In this document: in pieces, positions 8,778 to 18,433 of the stretch | Layout: each line of letters starts with the position of its first letter | Numbering within the stretch: position 1 is the first letter of the stretch | NCBI RefSeq assembly: GCF_014905095.1 | Contig: NZ_CP041165.1 | Location: 1,178,001-1,242,000 of the forward strand | DNA from: Sulfurimonas marina | GTDB lineage: Bacteria > Campylobacterota > Campylobacteria > Campylobacterales > Sulfurimonadaceae | DNA length: 64,000 nt | Direction: 5' to 3' | Translations under genes and position numbers: made by a program | Notes under the pieces: generated by a model | The model's input: the letters and a program-made list of their open reading frames with translations, nothing else | The model's database searches: none | What the model was told of the DNA's origin: nothing

Positions 8778-10529
8778 TTACGATTCCAAAGTGGAAGTGT
8801 CACCCTCCGGTAATCCCATCTCTCTGGCTTTAAGCAAGCGTCTCATGATTTTTCCGCTTCTGGTCTTTGGCAGATTCTCTTGGAACTCTATCTCTTTTGG
8901 AGCGACTGCAGCTCCCAGTTTTTTACGCCCAAAACCTATCAGCTCGCGTTGTAAATCCTCACTCGGTTCATAACCCGGTTTTAGAGATACAAATGCTTTT
9001 ACAAGCTGCCCTATCATCTCATCAGGTTTGCCTATAACTCCGGCCTCAGCAACGGCTTCATGCTCCATCAAGGCACTCTCAACCTCAAAAGGCCCAACCA
9101 TGTGCCCTGATGTTTTAATAATATCATCCGCACGTCCTACAAACCAAAAGTATCCATCTTCATCTCGATAGGCCAAATCACCTGAGATGTACCATCCATC
9201 TTTGAAACATTTATCGTACTTCTCTTGGTTATGCAGATACATTCTAAACATAGAGGGCCATCCTGCTTTTAAAGCCAAATCACCTTCAACGTTCGGCTCT
9301 GTAACCTCTGTAACACTGCCGTCATCATTTTGACGTAAAATCGTAGCACTTATTCCAGGCAGCGGTCTTCCCATAGAACCTGGACGTATAGTTTGAGATG
9401 CATAGTTTGAGATCATAATGCCACCCGTTTCACTCTGCCACCAGTTATCGTGTATAGGTAAGTTTAGTTTTTCATTTCCCCATACAACAGCTTCCGGATT
9501 TAAAGGTTCTCCAACGCTTAAGATAAGACGCAGATGAGACAAGTCGTACTCTTTTAAAGGCTCATTATCTATTCTCATAAGTCTTCTGATCGCAGTAGGT
9601 GCCGTGTACCATACACTCACCTTTTCATCTTGAAGTATCTTATACCATCTTGAGGCATCAAACTCCGCTTCATCTACGATATTTGTAATTCCATGTACCC
9701 AAGGGGTTATGATTCCATATGAGGTTCCCGTAACCCAGCCGGGATCTGCCGTACACCAGTAGATATCATCTTCATGCATATCGAGTGCATATTTACCGCT
9801 TAGATAGTGTGTATATACAGCCTTATGGACATGCACAACACCCTTTGGCATCCCTGTAGTACCGCTTGTAAAGTGCAGAACCGACATATCTTCTTCATCT
9901 GTTTTTAGAATTTCAAACTCTTCAGATGCAACCTCCATCAATTTGTTATACGAGAGTACACTTTCACTCTCATGCTCATCTGCATCAAAAAGGATGATAT
10001 ATTTTAGTGTTGTCAGTTTGTCTAGGATTGGAGTAATTTTCTTTTTGTAGAGTTTTTGTGTAGTTAGTATTACTTTTGCATCGCCAGAGCTTAGTCGCTG
10101 CAATATCGGTTCAGGACCAAACTGGGAAAAGAGTGGACACATAACGTTTTGATTTTTAAGTATCCCAATGGCAGATATATAAAGCTCGCTTTTACGGGTT
10201 GAGAGTGTAAAGACCCTCTCCCCTTTGGCAATACCTAAAGTTTTTAAAACATTTGCAAACTTTGCACTGGATCTTTTTATATCCAGATAAGAGAAAGTTT
10301 TACGCTCCCCCTCTTCTGAAAGCCATATAAGTGCCGTTTTATCTCTGTTTTTACCTTCGGCGTGCCTATCTATAGCTTCATAAGCTATATTCAACCCACC
10401 GCTTGGCAAATAATCAAACGCTTTTGAGACATCATCCCACTTAAACTTCTCATACTCTGTCTCGTAATCAAGCAGATTAGGTTTAATAGGAAGCGAGTCT
10501 AAATCTTTTGTAATCCACGTACTATCCAT
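8778..10529 (-). CDS. acsA: Acetyl-CoA synthetase-like AMP-forming acyl-CoA ligase
   Basis: A 583-residue ANL-superfamily enzyme, the size of the shorter AcsA type. Visible motifs are [15 protein letters not shown] (phosphate loop), [15 protein letters not shown], the adenylate-binding segment ending [13 protein letters not shown], the hinge [16 protein letters not shown] and the C-terminal acetylation-site region [11 protein letters not shown]. It probably activates acetate to acetyl-CoA. As first gene of the PDH operon it links acetate uptake to the same acetyl-CoA pool. The ATG is preceded by AAGGGA 7 nt upstream. I did not find a PDZ-like or fused domain. Confidence 0.92.
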   Translation of the reverse strand: MDSTWITKDLDSLPIKPNLLDYETEYEKFKWDDVSKAFDYLPSGGLNIAYEAIDRHAEGKNRDKTALIWLSEEGERKTFSYLDIKRSSAKFANVLKTLGIAKGERVFTLSTRKSELYISAIGILKNQNVMCPLFSQFGPEPILQRLSSGDAKVILTTQKLYKKKITPILDKLTTLKYIILFDADEHESESVLSYNKLMEVASEEFEILKTDEEDMSVLHFTSGTTGMPKGVVHVHKAVYTHYLSGKYALDMHEDDIYWCTADPGWVTGTSYGIITPWVHGITNIVDEAEFDASRWYKILQDEKVSVWYTAPTAIRRLMRIDNEPLKEYDLSHLRLILSVGEPLNPEAVVWGNEKLNLPIHDNWWQSETGGIMISNYASQTIRPGSMGRPLPGISATILRQNDDGSVTEVTEPNVEGDLALKAGWPSMFRMYLHNQEKYDKCFKDGWYISGDLAYRDEDGYFWFVGRADDIIKTSGHMVGPFEVESALMEHEAVAEAGVIGKPDEMIGQLVKAFVSLKPGYEPSEDLQRELIGFGRKKLGAAVAPKEIEFQENLPKTRSGKIMRRLLKAREMGLPEGDTSTLES

Positions 10530-10622
10530 ATCAGATCCCTTACTTTAATTAAGTATCTATAAATAACAGTTTTATGTATCATAGCACATAATACAAAAAA
10601 TGGATAGTAGTTTTTCTTATAT

Positions 10623-11708
10623 TTACTGATGTGTGCTTTTAAATGCGTTATAAAGCTCTTCAAAACCTTTTTCACTGGAATGTTCAACAGATTTCATTGT
10701 CTCTACTGCTTTATCAAACTCATTTCCTTTCCATAAATCCATAGCTTCTTTGATCGAGTTATGTACATTTGCATGGTGTGTAGATACACTGCTGATCACG
10801 TTTGGTACATTTTTAATCTGCTCTTTATTTTCATCGAACCATTTTCCAAATATACAACTGTGTTCATCACCTATAGTTGGACTATCTCCGTTAATAAAGG
10901 CATTGTAACCAAGTAGTTTTAAAAGGATATGGTCAAGCTTACCGTTTCCGATACCTATCTCATGAGTAATATTTGAAGTAATTTGGGTAATTCTTTGTGA
11001 ATTACTAATGACAAATTCCAACTCTGTAAAAAATTCAGATAAAGTTTCCGTCATCTGGTTTGTATTATCTCTAAAAAGCTCAGAAATATCTTGAATATCG
11101 GATGTGTTTTGTTTTAGCTGGCTGATGCTTATCTCAACCTCTTGCGTTGCCTTTTGTGTACGTTCAGCTAGTTTTCTAACTTCATCTGCAACCACGGCAA
11201 ATCCACGTCCGTGTTCACCTGCACGTGCCGCTTCAATGGCAGCATTAAGTGCTAAAAGGTTCGTTTGATCAGAGATATCTTTAATAAGGCTAATAATATC
11301 ACCGATAGAAGAAACACTGTTATTTAGTGATGCAGCACCGTTATCTAAGTTTACGGCCTCTTGTGCAATTTGTTCAATAGATTCATTGATCGTACTACCA
11401 TCTTTTTGCACAGTCTCTATTCTGTTACTTGTTCTTCCGTTTAGATCACCCGCTTCATCAAGTGCATCAACAGAAGATTGTAATATATTTCTTACAAAAC
11501 CTACACCACTTTTATATGATAGTAAAAGCATTTGAATGATTTCATCACGAGCTACAGTCTCTTTTGAAACTGTATGAGCACTACTGCTTTGCTCTTTTTG
11601 TGCAAGTAAAGATCTAAGTTCATCTACCTCTTGTCTAAGTCTTTCATTCTCACTTTGAAGCTCTTGTACTTTTGCCTTTTCTCCGTCACAATTACTAAAA
11701 AATCCCAC
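10623..11708 (-). CDS. Soluble methyl-accepting chemotaxis protein with CZB zinc domain (TlpD-like)
   Basis: This 361-residue receptor has no transmembrane segment. An N-terminal coiled coil (10-40) leads into the MCP signalling domain, whose hairpin tip is around 150-180 ([19 protein letters not shown]). The C-terminus is a chemoreceptor zinc-binding domain with likely ligands H260, C285 (SCIFGKWF) and H312/H316. This architecture matches H. pylori TlpD, which senses oxidants and redox stress from the cytoplasm. The start is a GTG at 11708 with GGAG 8 nt upstream. The gene is monocistronic, divergent from the AlkD-like gene. Confidence 0.92.
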   Translation of the reverse strand: MGFFSNCDGEKAKVQELQSENERLRQEVDELRSLLAQKEQSSSAHTVSKETVARDEIIQMLLLSYKSGVGFVRNILQSSVDALDEAGDLNGRTSNRIETVQKDGSTINESIEQIAQEAVNLDNGAASLNNSVSSIGDIISLIKDISDQTNLLALNAAIEAARAGEHGRGFAVVADEVRKLAERTQKATQEVEISISQLKQNTSDIQDISELFRDNTNQMTETLSEFFTELEFVISNSQRITQITSNITHEIGIGNGKLDHILLKLLGYNAFINGDSPTIGDEHSCIFGKWFDENKEQIKNVPNVISSVSTHHANVHNSIKEAMDLWKGNEFDKAVETMKSVEHSSEKGFEELYNAFKSTHQ

Positions 11709-11830
11709 GTAAAATCTCCATATATTTTATTACTTGGGTATATGATATATAAATAACCATTAATCCAATCTTTAGTCTAAACCCCCTAAAATATGTGAAA
11801 GTATCACTATCTCATATCTTGGGTGCTAAA

Positions 11831-12541
11831 ATGTTTGAACAAATATCTATAGAACTTCAAAACTATATAAATAAAACCTATCAAGAAAGCTACAAAAGTT
11901 TTTTCAAAACAAAAAAGGGTGAGTATAGTGCAGAAGATATTTTCTTAGGGATCAAAGTCCCCAAGCTTCGTAAATCTGTTCGAAAACACTTTAAAACACT
12001 TTCTTTTGAAGATATAAAAAAGTTTTTATACTCACCCTATCATGAGTATAGGCTTTTTGCTCTTTTGGTTTTAGTTGCCAAGTATCAAGACAAAAACAGT
12101 TCAAAAGAGGAACAAAAGAGGATCTATGATTTCTATGTAGAAAATATTTCTCAGGTGAATAACTGGGACTTGGTTGATGTTACAACTTCACACATCATCG
12201 GGAAGTATCTATACGGAAAAGAGAAATCAATTCTTTACGATTTTGCCAACTCAAACGATCTATGGCAAAAGAGAATTGCTATTGTAAGTACTTTTTATTT
12301 TATCAAACAAGGTTCTTACGAAGATACGCTGAACATTGCAGATATCCTTCTTAACGATACACACGATCTGATCCATAAAGCAGTCGGCTGGGCGATTAGA
12401 AACGTTGGAAATAAAAATGAGCAGATTATGTTGGAGTATCTTCAATCGCGATACAAAACTATGCCGAGAACGACACTCCGTTACGCAATTGAGAAATTAG
12501 ATAAAGAGATACGACAAAAATATCTCAAAGGATTAATATAA
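11831..12541 (+). CDS. DNA alkylation repair enzyme, AlkD-like HEAT-repeat glycosylase
   Basis: A helical HEAT-repeat protein of 236 residues. The segment NNWDLVDVTTSHIIG carries the Trp and Asp expected at the alkylbase-binding site of AlkD, and AEDIFLGIKVPKLRK is a family hallmark. It would excise positively charged alkylated bases. I prefer the ATG at 11831; a GTG at 11795 in the same frame would add 12 residues with no family resemblance. A small inverted repeat (TAGTAT/ATACTA) follows the stop. Confidence 0.88.
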   Translation: MFEQISIELQNYINKTYQESYKSFFKTKKGEYSAEDIFLGIKVPKLRKSVRKHFKTLSFEDIKKFLYSPYHEYRLFALLVLVAKYQDKNSSKEEQKRIYDFYVENISQVNNWDLVDVTTSHIIGKYLYGKEKSILYDFANSNDLWQKRIAIVSTFYFIKQGSYEDTLNIADILLNDTHDLIHKAVGWAIRNVGNKNEQIMLEYLQSRYKTMPRTTLRYAIEKLDKEIRQKYLKGLI

Positions 12542-12564
12542 AAAAATATATAGTATTTTATATA

Positions 12565-12753
12565 CTAGTCTGAGAGAATAACATTGTCAGCATAAAAAGC
12601 GAACTCAATCAATACTCCGCCTACTAAAGAAACAATAGCCAACTCGTTGGTAGTTAAATCAATCAACGATAAGTTCTCCAACGCCATTAGACATAGAAAC
12701 ATAACGAACGAAAAACCAAACCATAAAGCGACAATACCAAAAAACTTTCTCAT
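12565..12753 (-). CDS. Small hydrophobic membrane protein
   Basis: A 62-residue protein with two predicted membrane helices (about residues 5-25 and 38-55) and a short acidic tail. A strong ribosome binding site (GGGGAGA, 5-7 nt before the ATG) supports it as a real gene. I do not recognise the family. It stands alone between an AlkD-like gene and flgA, on the opposite strand from both. Confidence 0.65.
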   Translation of the reverse strand: MRKFFGIVALWFGFSFVMFLCLMALENLSLIDLTTNELAIVSLVGGVLIEFAFYADNVILSD

Positions 12754-12853
12754 CTATCTCCCCTTCTCTTTTCACTATATTATCACAATCATTTATAAAA
12801 AATGCTAGAATATTATAAATCTTTTTAAAAATAGGATATTTCACTCAATAATT

Positions 12854-13729
12854 ATGTATATCAAAATCATCTTTTTATTACTTTTTGCACTACAACTCTC
12901 TGCACTTGAACTGCAAAGAAACTACTTTATCAAAGAAGACACAATAAAACTCTCTCATATCATAGAGGGTGTAAATAGTTCTGATGATCGTGTACTTTTT
13001 TCCCTTTCAAATAATAAACATATCAAAAGAGTAACTGCAAAAAAGCTTATCGGTATGCTAAAAAAACTCGGCTACAAAGATATTCATTCAAAATATCCGT
13101 ATATCCAGTTTAATAAAATAAGCCCTATAGATACAACAAAGGTCAAAGAGTATGTCATAGAACACTATAAGGAAAAGTATAAAGGTATTCTTGTCAAAGA
13201 TGTTAAGATATATCCTCGTACCTATATGGATACAATGCCTAAAAACTATACTCTGGTAAAACTGCGTTCAAGGGAACATCTCTCAAACGATGGTATTGTA
13301 GCAATTAAAACAGATAAAAATAAAAAAATATTTTTCAATTACACGATCCAAGCATATGTAAATACCTTTGTATTAAGAAACGATCTTCAAAGAGATGGGG
13401 AGTTATCTACACTAAACACGAGAAAAAATAGTATAATTCTAGACAAATTCAGGGCTATGCCGGTTCAAACGATAGAAAACGGCACTTTAGAGCTTAAACA
13501 TACAATGAAAAAAGGGGAACTCTTAACTCTGCGTGATGTTGAGTCCCTTGCTTTGATCAGACGAGATTCCTCTGTCAATGTCACCTTACAAAATGGTTCA
13601 ATTGTGATCTCATTTAGTGCACGAGCACTCCAAGACGGTAGAAAAGGTGATGTTATCTTTGTAGAAAACGACAAAGGGAAGAAGATCAAAGTAGTTGTTG
13701 TAGGAAAAAACAAGGCAAAAGTAAAATGA
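12854..13729 (+). CDS. flgA: Flagellar basal body P-ring formation protein FlgA
   Basis: A 291-residue exported protein: a hydrophobic signal peptide (1-18), an N-terminal region with TAKKLIGMLKKLGY, then a SAF-type domain and the C-terminal beta-clip with LQDGRKGDVIFVEN and KKIKVVVVG. FlgA is the periplasmic chaperone for P-ring assembly around the flagellar rod. It overlaps ubiX by 4 nt, and coaD and tmk follow, so a flagellar gene leads a housekeeping operon. An extended -10 (TGCTAGAAT at about 12801-12809) lies 44 nt upstream. Confidence 0.9.
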   Translation: MYIKIIFLLLFALQLSALELQRNYFIKEDTIKLSHIIEGVNSSDDRVLFSLSNNKHIKRVTAKKLIGMLKKLGYKDIHSKYPYIQFNKISPIDTTKVKEYVIEHYKEKYKGILVKDVKIYPRTYMDTMPKNYTLVKLRSREHLSNDGIVAIKTDKNKKIFFNYTIQAYVNTFVLRNDLQRDGELSTLNTRKNSIILDKFRAMPVQTIENGTLELKHTMKKGELLTLRDVESLALIRRDSSVNVTLQNGSIVISFSARALQDGRKGDVIFVENDKGKKIKVVVVGKNKAKVK

Positions 13730-14244
13730 AAATAGTAGTCGCAACAAGCGGAGCAAGCGGAGTAAACCTCGGATTAAAGACGTTAGAGTTACTCCCTGAT
13801 GAAATAGAAAAACATTTTATTATGAGTGAAAACTCAAAAACCGTACTGCAAAAAGAGCAAAATATCACCTACCACGACAATTCAGATATCTCCGCTAGTG
13901 TCGCTTCTGGCTCTTTCGGAGTTGATGCCATGATCATAGCACCATGCAGCATGAATACCTTAGCAAAGATTGCATGCGGGATCAGCGACAACCTTATTAC
14001 AAGATGTGCAGCAGTGATGATCAAAGAGCAGAAAAAACTGATTTTGGCACCTCGCGAGATCCCTTTTTCGGCTATCGCACTAGAAAATATGCACAAACTT
14101 GCAAGCTTGGGGATCATCATTGCTCCCCCTGTAATGGCTTACTACTCCGAACAACAAAACCTCGATGAGATGGAAAACTTTGTGATCGGAAAATGGTTTG
14201 ATCTACTTGGAATACAAAATAATTTATACAAAAGATGGGAGTAA
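13726..14244 (+). CDS. ubiX: UbiX-type flavin prenyltransferase
   Basis: A flavoprotein of 172 residues that prenylates FMN to make the cofactor for UbiD-type decarboxylases. It starts with VVATSGASGVNLG (FMN-binding), has APCSMNTLAKIACGISDNL in the middle and LAPREIPFSAIALENM, all UbiX signatures. The start codon overlaps the flgA stop (ATGA arrangement). It is slightly shorter than E. coli UbiX (189). No UbiD is encoded in the window. Confidence 0.93.
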   Translation: MKIVVATSGASGVNLGLKTLELLPDEIEKHFIMSENSKTVLQKEQNITYHDNSDISASVASGSFGVDAMIIAPCSMNTLAKIACGISDNLITRCAAVMIKEQKKLILAPREIPFSAIALENMHKLASLGIIIAPPVMAYYSEQQNLDEMENFVIGKWFDLLGIQNNLYKRWE

Positions 14245-14254
14245 GAGACTTTAA

Positions 14255-14746
14255 ATGAATACTATAGCACTTTATCCAGGGACATTTGATCCGATTACAA
14301 ACGGACATTATGACATTATAGAACGGGCAAAAAAGATGTTTGATCACGTTGTTGTTGCTGTTGCAGTTTCTGTAGATAAAAAACCTATGTTTACTCTAGA
14401 AGAAAGAATACAAATGGCAGAAGCGGCAACTGCACATTTAGAAGGGGTAAGTGTTGTAGGTTTTGACAATCTAACAATAGAATTAGCAAACGAACACAAT
14501 GCAAAAGTACTTATCCGCGGGCTTCGAGCCGTTAGTGACTTTGAGTATGAACTACAACTGGGCTATTTAAATAACTCTCTTGATGATACAATTGAGACAG
14601 TATATTTAATGCCAAAGCTAAAACACGCATTTGTAAGCTCTTCAATCGTGCGAAATCTTTTAAAATTCAACGGTAAAACAGAACATCTTTTACCGCCTGA
14701 GGTCCAAAAAATCATTGGGAGTATGAACTCATGTACATTGCAATAG
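14255..14746 (+). CDS. coaD: Phosphopantetheine adenylyltransferase
   Basis: A 163-residue enzyme for the penultimate step of CoA synthesis. The nucleotidyltransferase motif GTFDPITNGHYD is at residues 9-20, and the C-terminal substrate loop contains HAFVSSSIVR. It starts 10 nt after ubiX, and its end overlaps the tmk start by 16 nt. Confidence 0.97.
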   Translation: MNTIALYPGTFDPITNGHYDIIERAKKMFDHVVVAVAVSVDKKPMFTLEERIQMAEAATAHLEGVSVVGFDNLTIELANEHNAKVLIRGLRAVSDFEYELQLGYLNNSLDDTIETVYLMPKLKHAFVSSSIVRNLLKFNGKTEHLLPPEVQKIIGSMNSCTLQ

Positions 14747-15306
14747 AGGGGATCGATACTGCCGGGAAAAGTACACAGATAGCTGCACTTGAAAACAGAT
14801 TTCCAGATGCCGTTATCACTAAAGAACCGGGTGCAACAGAGTTAGGTAAAGAGATACGGGAGCTTGTACTCTCAGCTCGTGCAAAAAGTAAAAAAGCAGA
14901 ATTCCTACTCTTTTTAGCCGATCGTGCCGAACATCTAAAAGAGGTGATCGAACCAAATATAGATACAAAAATGATCATCTCCGATCGCAGTGCGATCAGC
15001 GGTGTGGCATATGCACTGATTCATAATGAAATAGCCCAAGAAGAGCTGGTACACCTAAACAACTTTGCTACAAACAACACCTATCCTGAAAAAGTTTTTT
15101 TGCTTCAACTCACAAAAGAGGAGCTTGAGTTCAGACTTTCTCAAAAAGAGCTTGACGGTATAGAACTTCGCGGGAGTGAATATCTTCTTGGAATACAAAA
15201 TGCAATAATAAAAGCAGCAAAACTTTTAAATATCGAGCTTATCACGATCGATGCAACACAAAGCATAGAGAGTATTACAGAAGAAATATTAACTAATATC
15301 AACTAG
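14731..15306 (+). CDS. tmk: Thymidylate kinase
   Basis: A 191-residue dTMP kinase. The P-loop is EGIDTAGKST (6-15) and the DR-type motif is ISDRSAISGVAYAL; a LID-region RGSEYL follows. The usual GxDGxGKST glycine is Thr-Ala here, a common variation. It is the last gene of the flgA-ubiX-coaD-tmk operon. A 73-nt AT-rich gap separates it from hisS, which has its own ribosome binding site. Confidence 0.94.
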   Translation: MYIAIEGIDTAGKSTQIAALENRFPDAVITKEPGATELGKEIRELVLSARAKSKKAEFLLFLADRAEHLKEVIEPNIDTKMIISDRSAISGVAYALIHNEIAQEELVHLNNFATNNTYPEKVFLLQLTKEELEFRLSQKELDGIELRGSEYLLGIQNAIIKAAKLLNIELITIDATQSIESITEEILTNIN

Positions 15307-15379
15307 CATAAAATATTTTATAAAGATAAAAATGGTATCCTTTCATACTTTTTTATAACACCAATTAGTAAGGCAAAAA

Positions 15380-16594
15380 ATGATTAAATCTCTTCGTGGA
15401 ATGAATGATATTTTAAATGATGACGAGTATAAAAGATACACATATTTTTTAAAAACAGCTACTCAGATTGCTACTCGTTACGGATTCCATTTTATTGAAA
15501 CACCGATATTAGAAGAAACAGCACTTTTTAAACGTTCAGTAGGTGAGTCTAGTGATATCGTCGGTAAAGAGATGTATCAGTTTACAGACAAAGGTGAAAA
15601 TGACGTTTGTATGCGCCCTGAAGGTACTGCAGGTGTTGTTCGTGCATTTATCCAAAATAAATTTGATCGTGCAGGCGGAATCCACAGATATTTTTACCAC
15701 GGACCGATGTTTCGTTATGAAAGACCGCAAAAAGGTCGTTTAAGACAATTCCATCAGTTTGGATGTGAGAGTTTCGGAGTAGATTCTGTTTATGAAGATG
15801 CTACTATTATCATGATGATTAGCGACATTTTAAAAGAGCTTGGAATCGGCTACCGTCTTCAACTTAACTCTTTAGGTGATCACAACTGTATGCCTGAGTA
15901 TCGTCAAAACCTTGTCAACTTTATTGAAAGTGTTGAAGATGAGATCTGTGAAGATTGTGTAAGAAGAAAATCAACAAACCCTATCCGTGTACTTGATTGT
16001 AAGAACGATAAATGTAAATCTCTATACGTTAAAGCTCCGAGACTGATCGATTCTTTATGTGAAACTTGTGAAAGCGACTTTGAACAACTCAAAAAGATCT
16101 TAGATAAAAGCGGCATCGAATACGAGATCGATACAAACCTTGTTCGCGGACTGGATTACTACTCAAAAACTGCTTTTGAGTTTGTAAGTGATAATATCGG
16201 ATCTCAGAGTGCAATTGCAGGTGGTGGTAGATATGACAGACTTGTAGAGTTCTTAGATGGACGCGCAACTGCTGCCGTTGGTTTTGCAATGGGAATTGAG
16301 AGACTTTTAGAGCTCATCGAGATGCCAGAGGAGAAACGCAGCGGTTACTACATCGGTGCTATGGATGATGAAGCGCTTGAGCTTGTATTGAACATTACAC
16401 ATAAAAAAAGAGCTACAAAACAAGTTACTTGTGAATATAAAACTAAAAACCTGAAAAACCACCTCAAAGGTGCAGACAAAGTTAATGCAAGATTTTGTTG
16501 TGTTATCGGGACAAACGAAATAGAAAATAAAACTATATGGGTGAAAGACTTAGAAACTAAAACGGAAGAGACAATTAAACTAGAGGACTTCTAA
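15380..16594 (+). CDS. hisS: Histidyl-tRNA synthetase
   Basis: A class II synthetase of 404 residues. Motif 2 (FRYERPQKGRLRQFHQF), the His-specific segment RGLDYYSKTAFE and motif 3 (AVGFAMGIERLLELIE) are visible, followed by an anticodon-binding domain. AAGG is upstream of the ATG. The speA frame begins with a TTG immediately after the hisS stop. Confidence 0.96.
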   Translation: MIKSLRGMNDILNDDEYKRYTYFLKTATQIATRYGFHFIETPILEETALFKRSVGESSDIVGKEMYQFTDKGENDVCMRPEGTAGVVRAFIQNKFDRAGGIHRYFYHGPMFRYERPQKGRLRQFHQFGCESFGVDSVYEDATIIMMISDILKELGIGYRLQLNSLGDHNCMPEYRQNLVNFIESVEDEICEDCVRRKSTNPIRVLDCKNDKCKSLYVKAPRLIDSLCETCESDFEQLKKILDKSGIEYEIDTNLVRGLDYYSKTAFEFVSDNIGSQSAIAGGGRYDRLVEFLDGRATAAVGFAMGIERLLELIEMPEEKRSGYYIGAMDDEALELVLNITHKKRATKQVTCEYKTKNLKNHLKGADKVNARFCCVIGTNEIENKTIWVKDLETKTEETIKLEDF

Positions 16595-17443
16595 TTGAAA
16601 AATTTCGGTATTGACATCTGGTCAAATAAAAACTTTTTAATCGAAAACGGTGAGATCAAGCTCAACTACAAATCTATGCCTTCACTATACGAAATCATAA
16701 ATAATATTCGTGAAAAAAATGTTAAGGGACCTACAGTTCTGAGGTTCCCGCACCTTATTAAAAAGCAAATCTCAACTCTTTATAATTACTTTGAAAAAGC
16801 GATTAAAGAGAATAATTATGAAGGAAAATTTCAAGCAGTTTTTCCCCTCAAAGTAAATCAGTTTCCTGCTGTTGTAGAAGCTATTACTCTTAAAGGCGAA
16901 GAGTACAACTACGGCCTTGAAGCCGGGAGTAAAGCTGAACTTATCCTTGCAATGGCAAAGACTCCAAAAGAAGCCAATATCACTGTAAACGGTTTCAAAG
17001 ATGAAGAGATGATTACACTTGGTTTTATGGCTGCACAAAGCGGTCATAAAATCACTATTACGATCGAAGGGCTAAATGAACTTGAGACGATCATAGAAGT
17101 TGCGAAAAAATCAACACTGAAAGTTCCAAATATCGGTATCCGTATACGTCTTCACAGTGCCGGTAGCGGTATTTGGGCAAAAAGTGGCGGTATGGATGCA
17201 AAATTCGGTCTTACTTCTACTGAAATTTTAGAAGCTGTAAAACTTTTGAAAGAAGCTGACCTGCTTGACAGTTTAAGCATGATCCACTTTCATATCGGCT
17301 CACAAATGGCAGATATTGCCCCTTTGAAAAAAGCGTTACGTGAAGCTGGACATATCTATGCAGAACTAAAAATGATGGGTGCAAACGGCTTGAAAAACAT
17401 CAATATCGGTGGTGGACTTGCTGTTGAATATGATCAACAATGA
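16595..17443 (+). CDS. speA: Biosynthetic arginine decarboxylase, N-terminal part (frameshifted)
   Basis: This 282-residue frame holds the fold-III PLP barrel of SpeA, including the cofactor lysine in FPLKVNQFPAVVEA and GGLAVEYDQ just before a premature stop. The rest of the enzyme follows in the +1-related frame at 17409-18425. The two pieces add to about 620 residues, the usual SpeA length of roughly 610-630. Removing one base (or adding two) around 17438 rejoins them. The start is a TTG directly after the hisS stop, which implies translational coupling. Confidence 0.85.
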   Translation: MKNFGIDIWSNKNFLIENGEIKLNYKSMPSLYEIINNIREKNVKGPTVLRFPHLIKKQISTLYNYFEKAIKENNYEGKFQAVFPLKVNQFPAVVEAITLKGEEYNYGLEAGSKAELILAMAKTPKEANITVNGFKDEEMITLGFMAAQSGHKITITIEGLNELETIIEVAKKSTLKVPNIGIRIRLHSAGSGIWAKSGGMDAKFGLTSTEILEAVKLLKEADLLDSLSMIHFHIGSQMADIAPLKKALREAGHIYAELKMMGANGLKNINIGGGLAVEYDQQ

Positions 17444-18425
17444 AACTTCATGCACACGCAACTACTCTATAGATGAATTTTCAAGTTCTGTTGTATTTCT
17501 CATTGGTGAAATTATGAACTCTAAAGGGGTTGAACATCCAGATATCTTTACGGAATCTGGACGTTTTATAGTCGCTTCACATGCAGTGCTTATAACACCG
17601 GTTCTTGAACTCTTTTCTCAAGATTATCAGGAAAAATCTCTAGATTTCAAAGAGTTAAATCCACCTCTTGTTGAAGAACTTATTGAGCTAAATCGTCTCT
17701 TAACTAATGCGAACTGTATTGAGTACCTTCACGATGCACTTGATCATATGGAATCACTTTTTACACTTTTTGATCTCGGTTACATCGACTTACAAGACAG
17801 ATCAAATGCAGAGATTTTAGTACATAACATTATCAAAAAAGCGCTTTACCTGAAATCTTCTAATCCAACAAATGAGTTAGAACAGCTGCAAAACCAGCTT
17901 CAGGAACGCTACTTGATCAATGCATCTATCTTCCAATCTTTACCGGATTATTGGGGTCTGGGGCAATATTTTCCTGTAATGCCGATCCATCACCTTAATA
18001 CTCCCCCACTTCGTGCTGCATCACTTTGGGATATTACATGTGACAGTGACGGTGAAATAGAATTTGATCCTGAACGTCCTTTATACCTGCATGATATAAA
18101 TATTGATGAAGATGATTATTTTCTGGCATTTTTTAATGTCGGTGCATATCAAGAGACTCTAGGAATGCAACATAATCTTTTTACAAAACCTAATGAGTAT
18201 ACAGTAGAGATTGATGATAACGGATATAAAATCATTAATGAAATAGAATCAAAGAACATCCTTGATATCCTCGATGATATCGGTTATAACAAAGAAGAAA
18301 TTTTAAATAAGCTTAAAAGTGATCTCGAAAGTAGCAGTTTTATCACAGAGAAAGAAAAAAGTGATACACTATCGAAGCTAGAGATATATTTGAATCAAAA
18401 CGGCTATTTAAGAACTACAAACTAA
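17409..18425 (+). CDS. speA: Biosynthetic arginine decarboxylase, C-terminal part (frameshifted)
   Basis: This is the continuation of the SpeA frame interrupted near 17438; homologous sequence starts at about NNETSCTRNYSIDEF. It contains ESGRFIVASHAVLI, the C-terminal beta domain with WDITCDSDGEIEFD (the active-site Cys region) and FNVGAYQETLGMQHNLF. The apparent start at 17409 lies in overlapping sequence and is probably not used. SpeA makes agmatine for polyamine synthesis; cysE follows 8 nt later. Confidence 0.85.
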   Translation: MVDLLLNMINNETSCTRNYSIDEFSSSVVFLIGEIMNSKGVEHPDIFTESGRFIVASHAVLITPVLELFSQDYQEKSLDFKELNPPLVEELIELNRLLTNANCIEYLHDALDHMESLFTLFDLGYIDLQDRSNAEILVHNIIKKALYLKSSNPTNELEQLQNQLQERYLINASIFQSLPDYWGLGQYFPVMPIHHLNTPPLRAASLWDITCDSDGEIEFDPERPLYLHDINIDEDDYFLAFFNVGAYQETLGMQHNLFTKPNEYTVEIDDNGYKIINEIESKNILDILDDIGYNKEEILNKLKSDLESSSFITEKEKSDTLSKLEIYLNQNGYLRTTN

Positions 18426-18433
18426 GGTATTTT

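Noticed and set aside
14041-14060. TGGCAC elements as sigma-54 promoters
   Set aside because: The hits are inside coding regions and lack the second conserved element at the right spacing.
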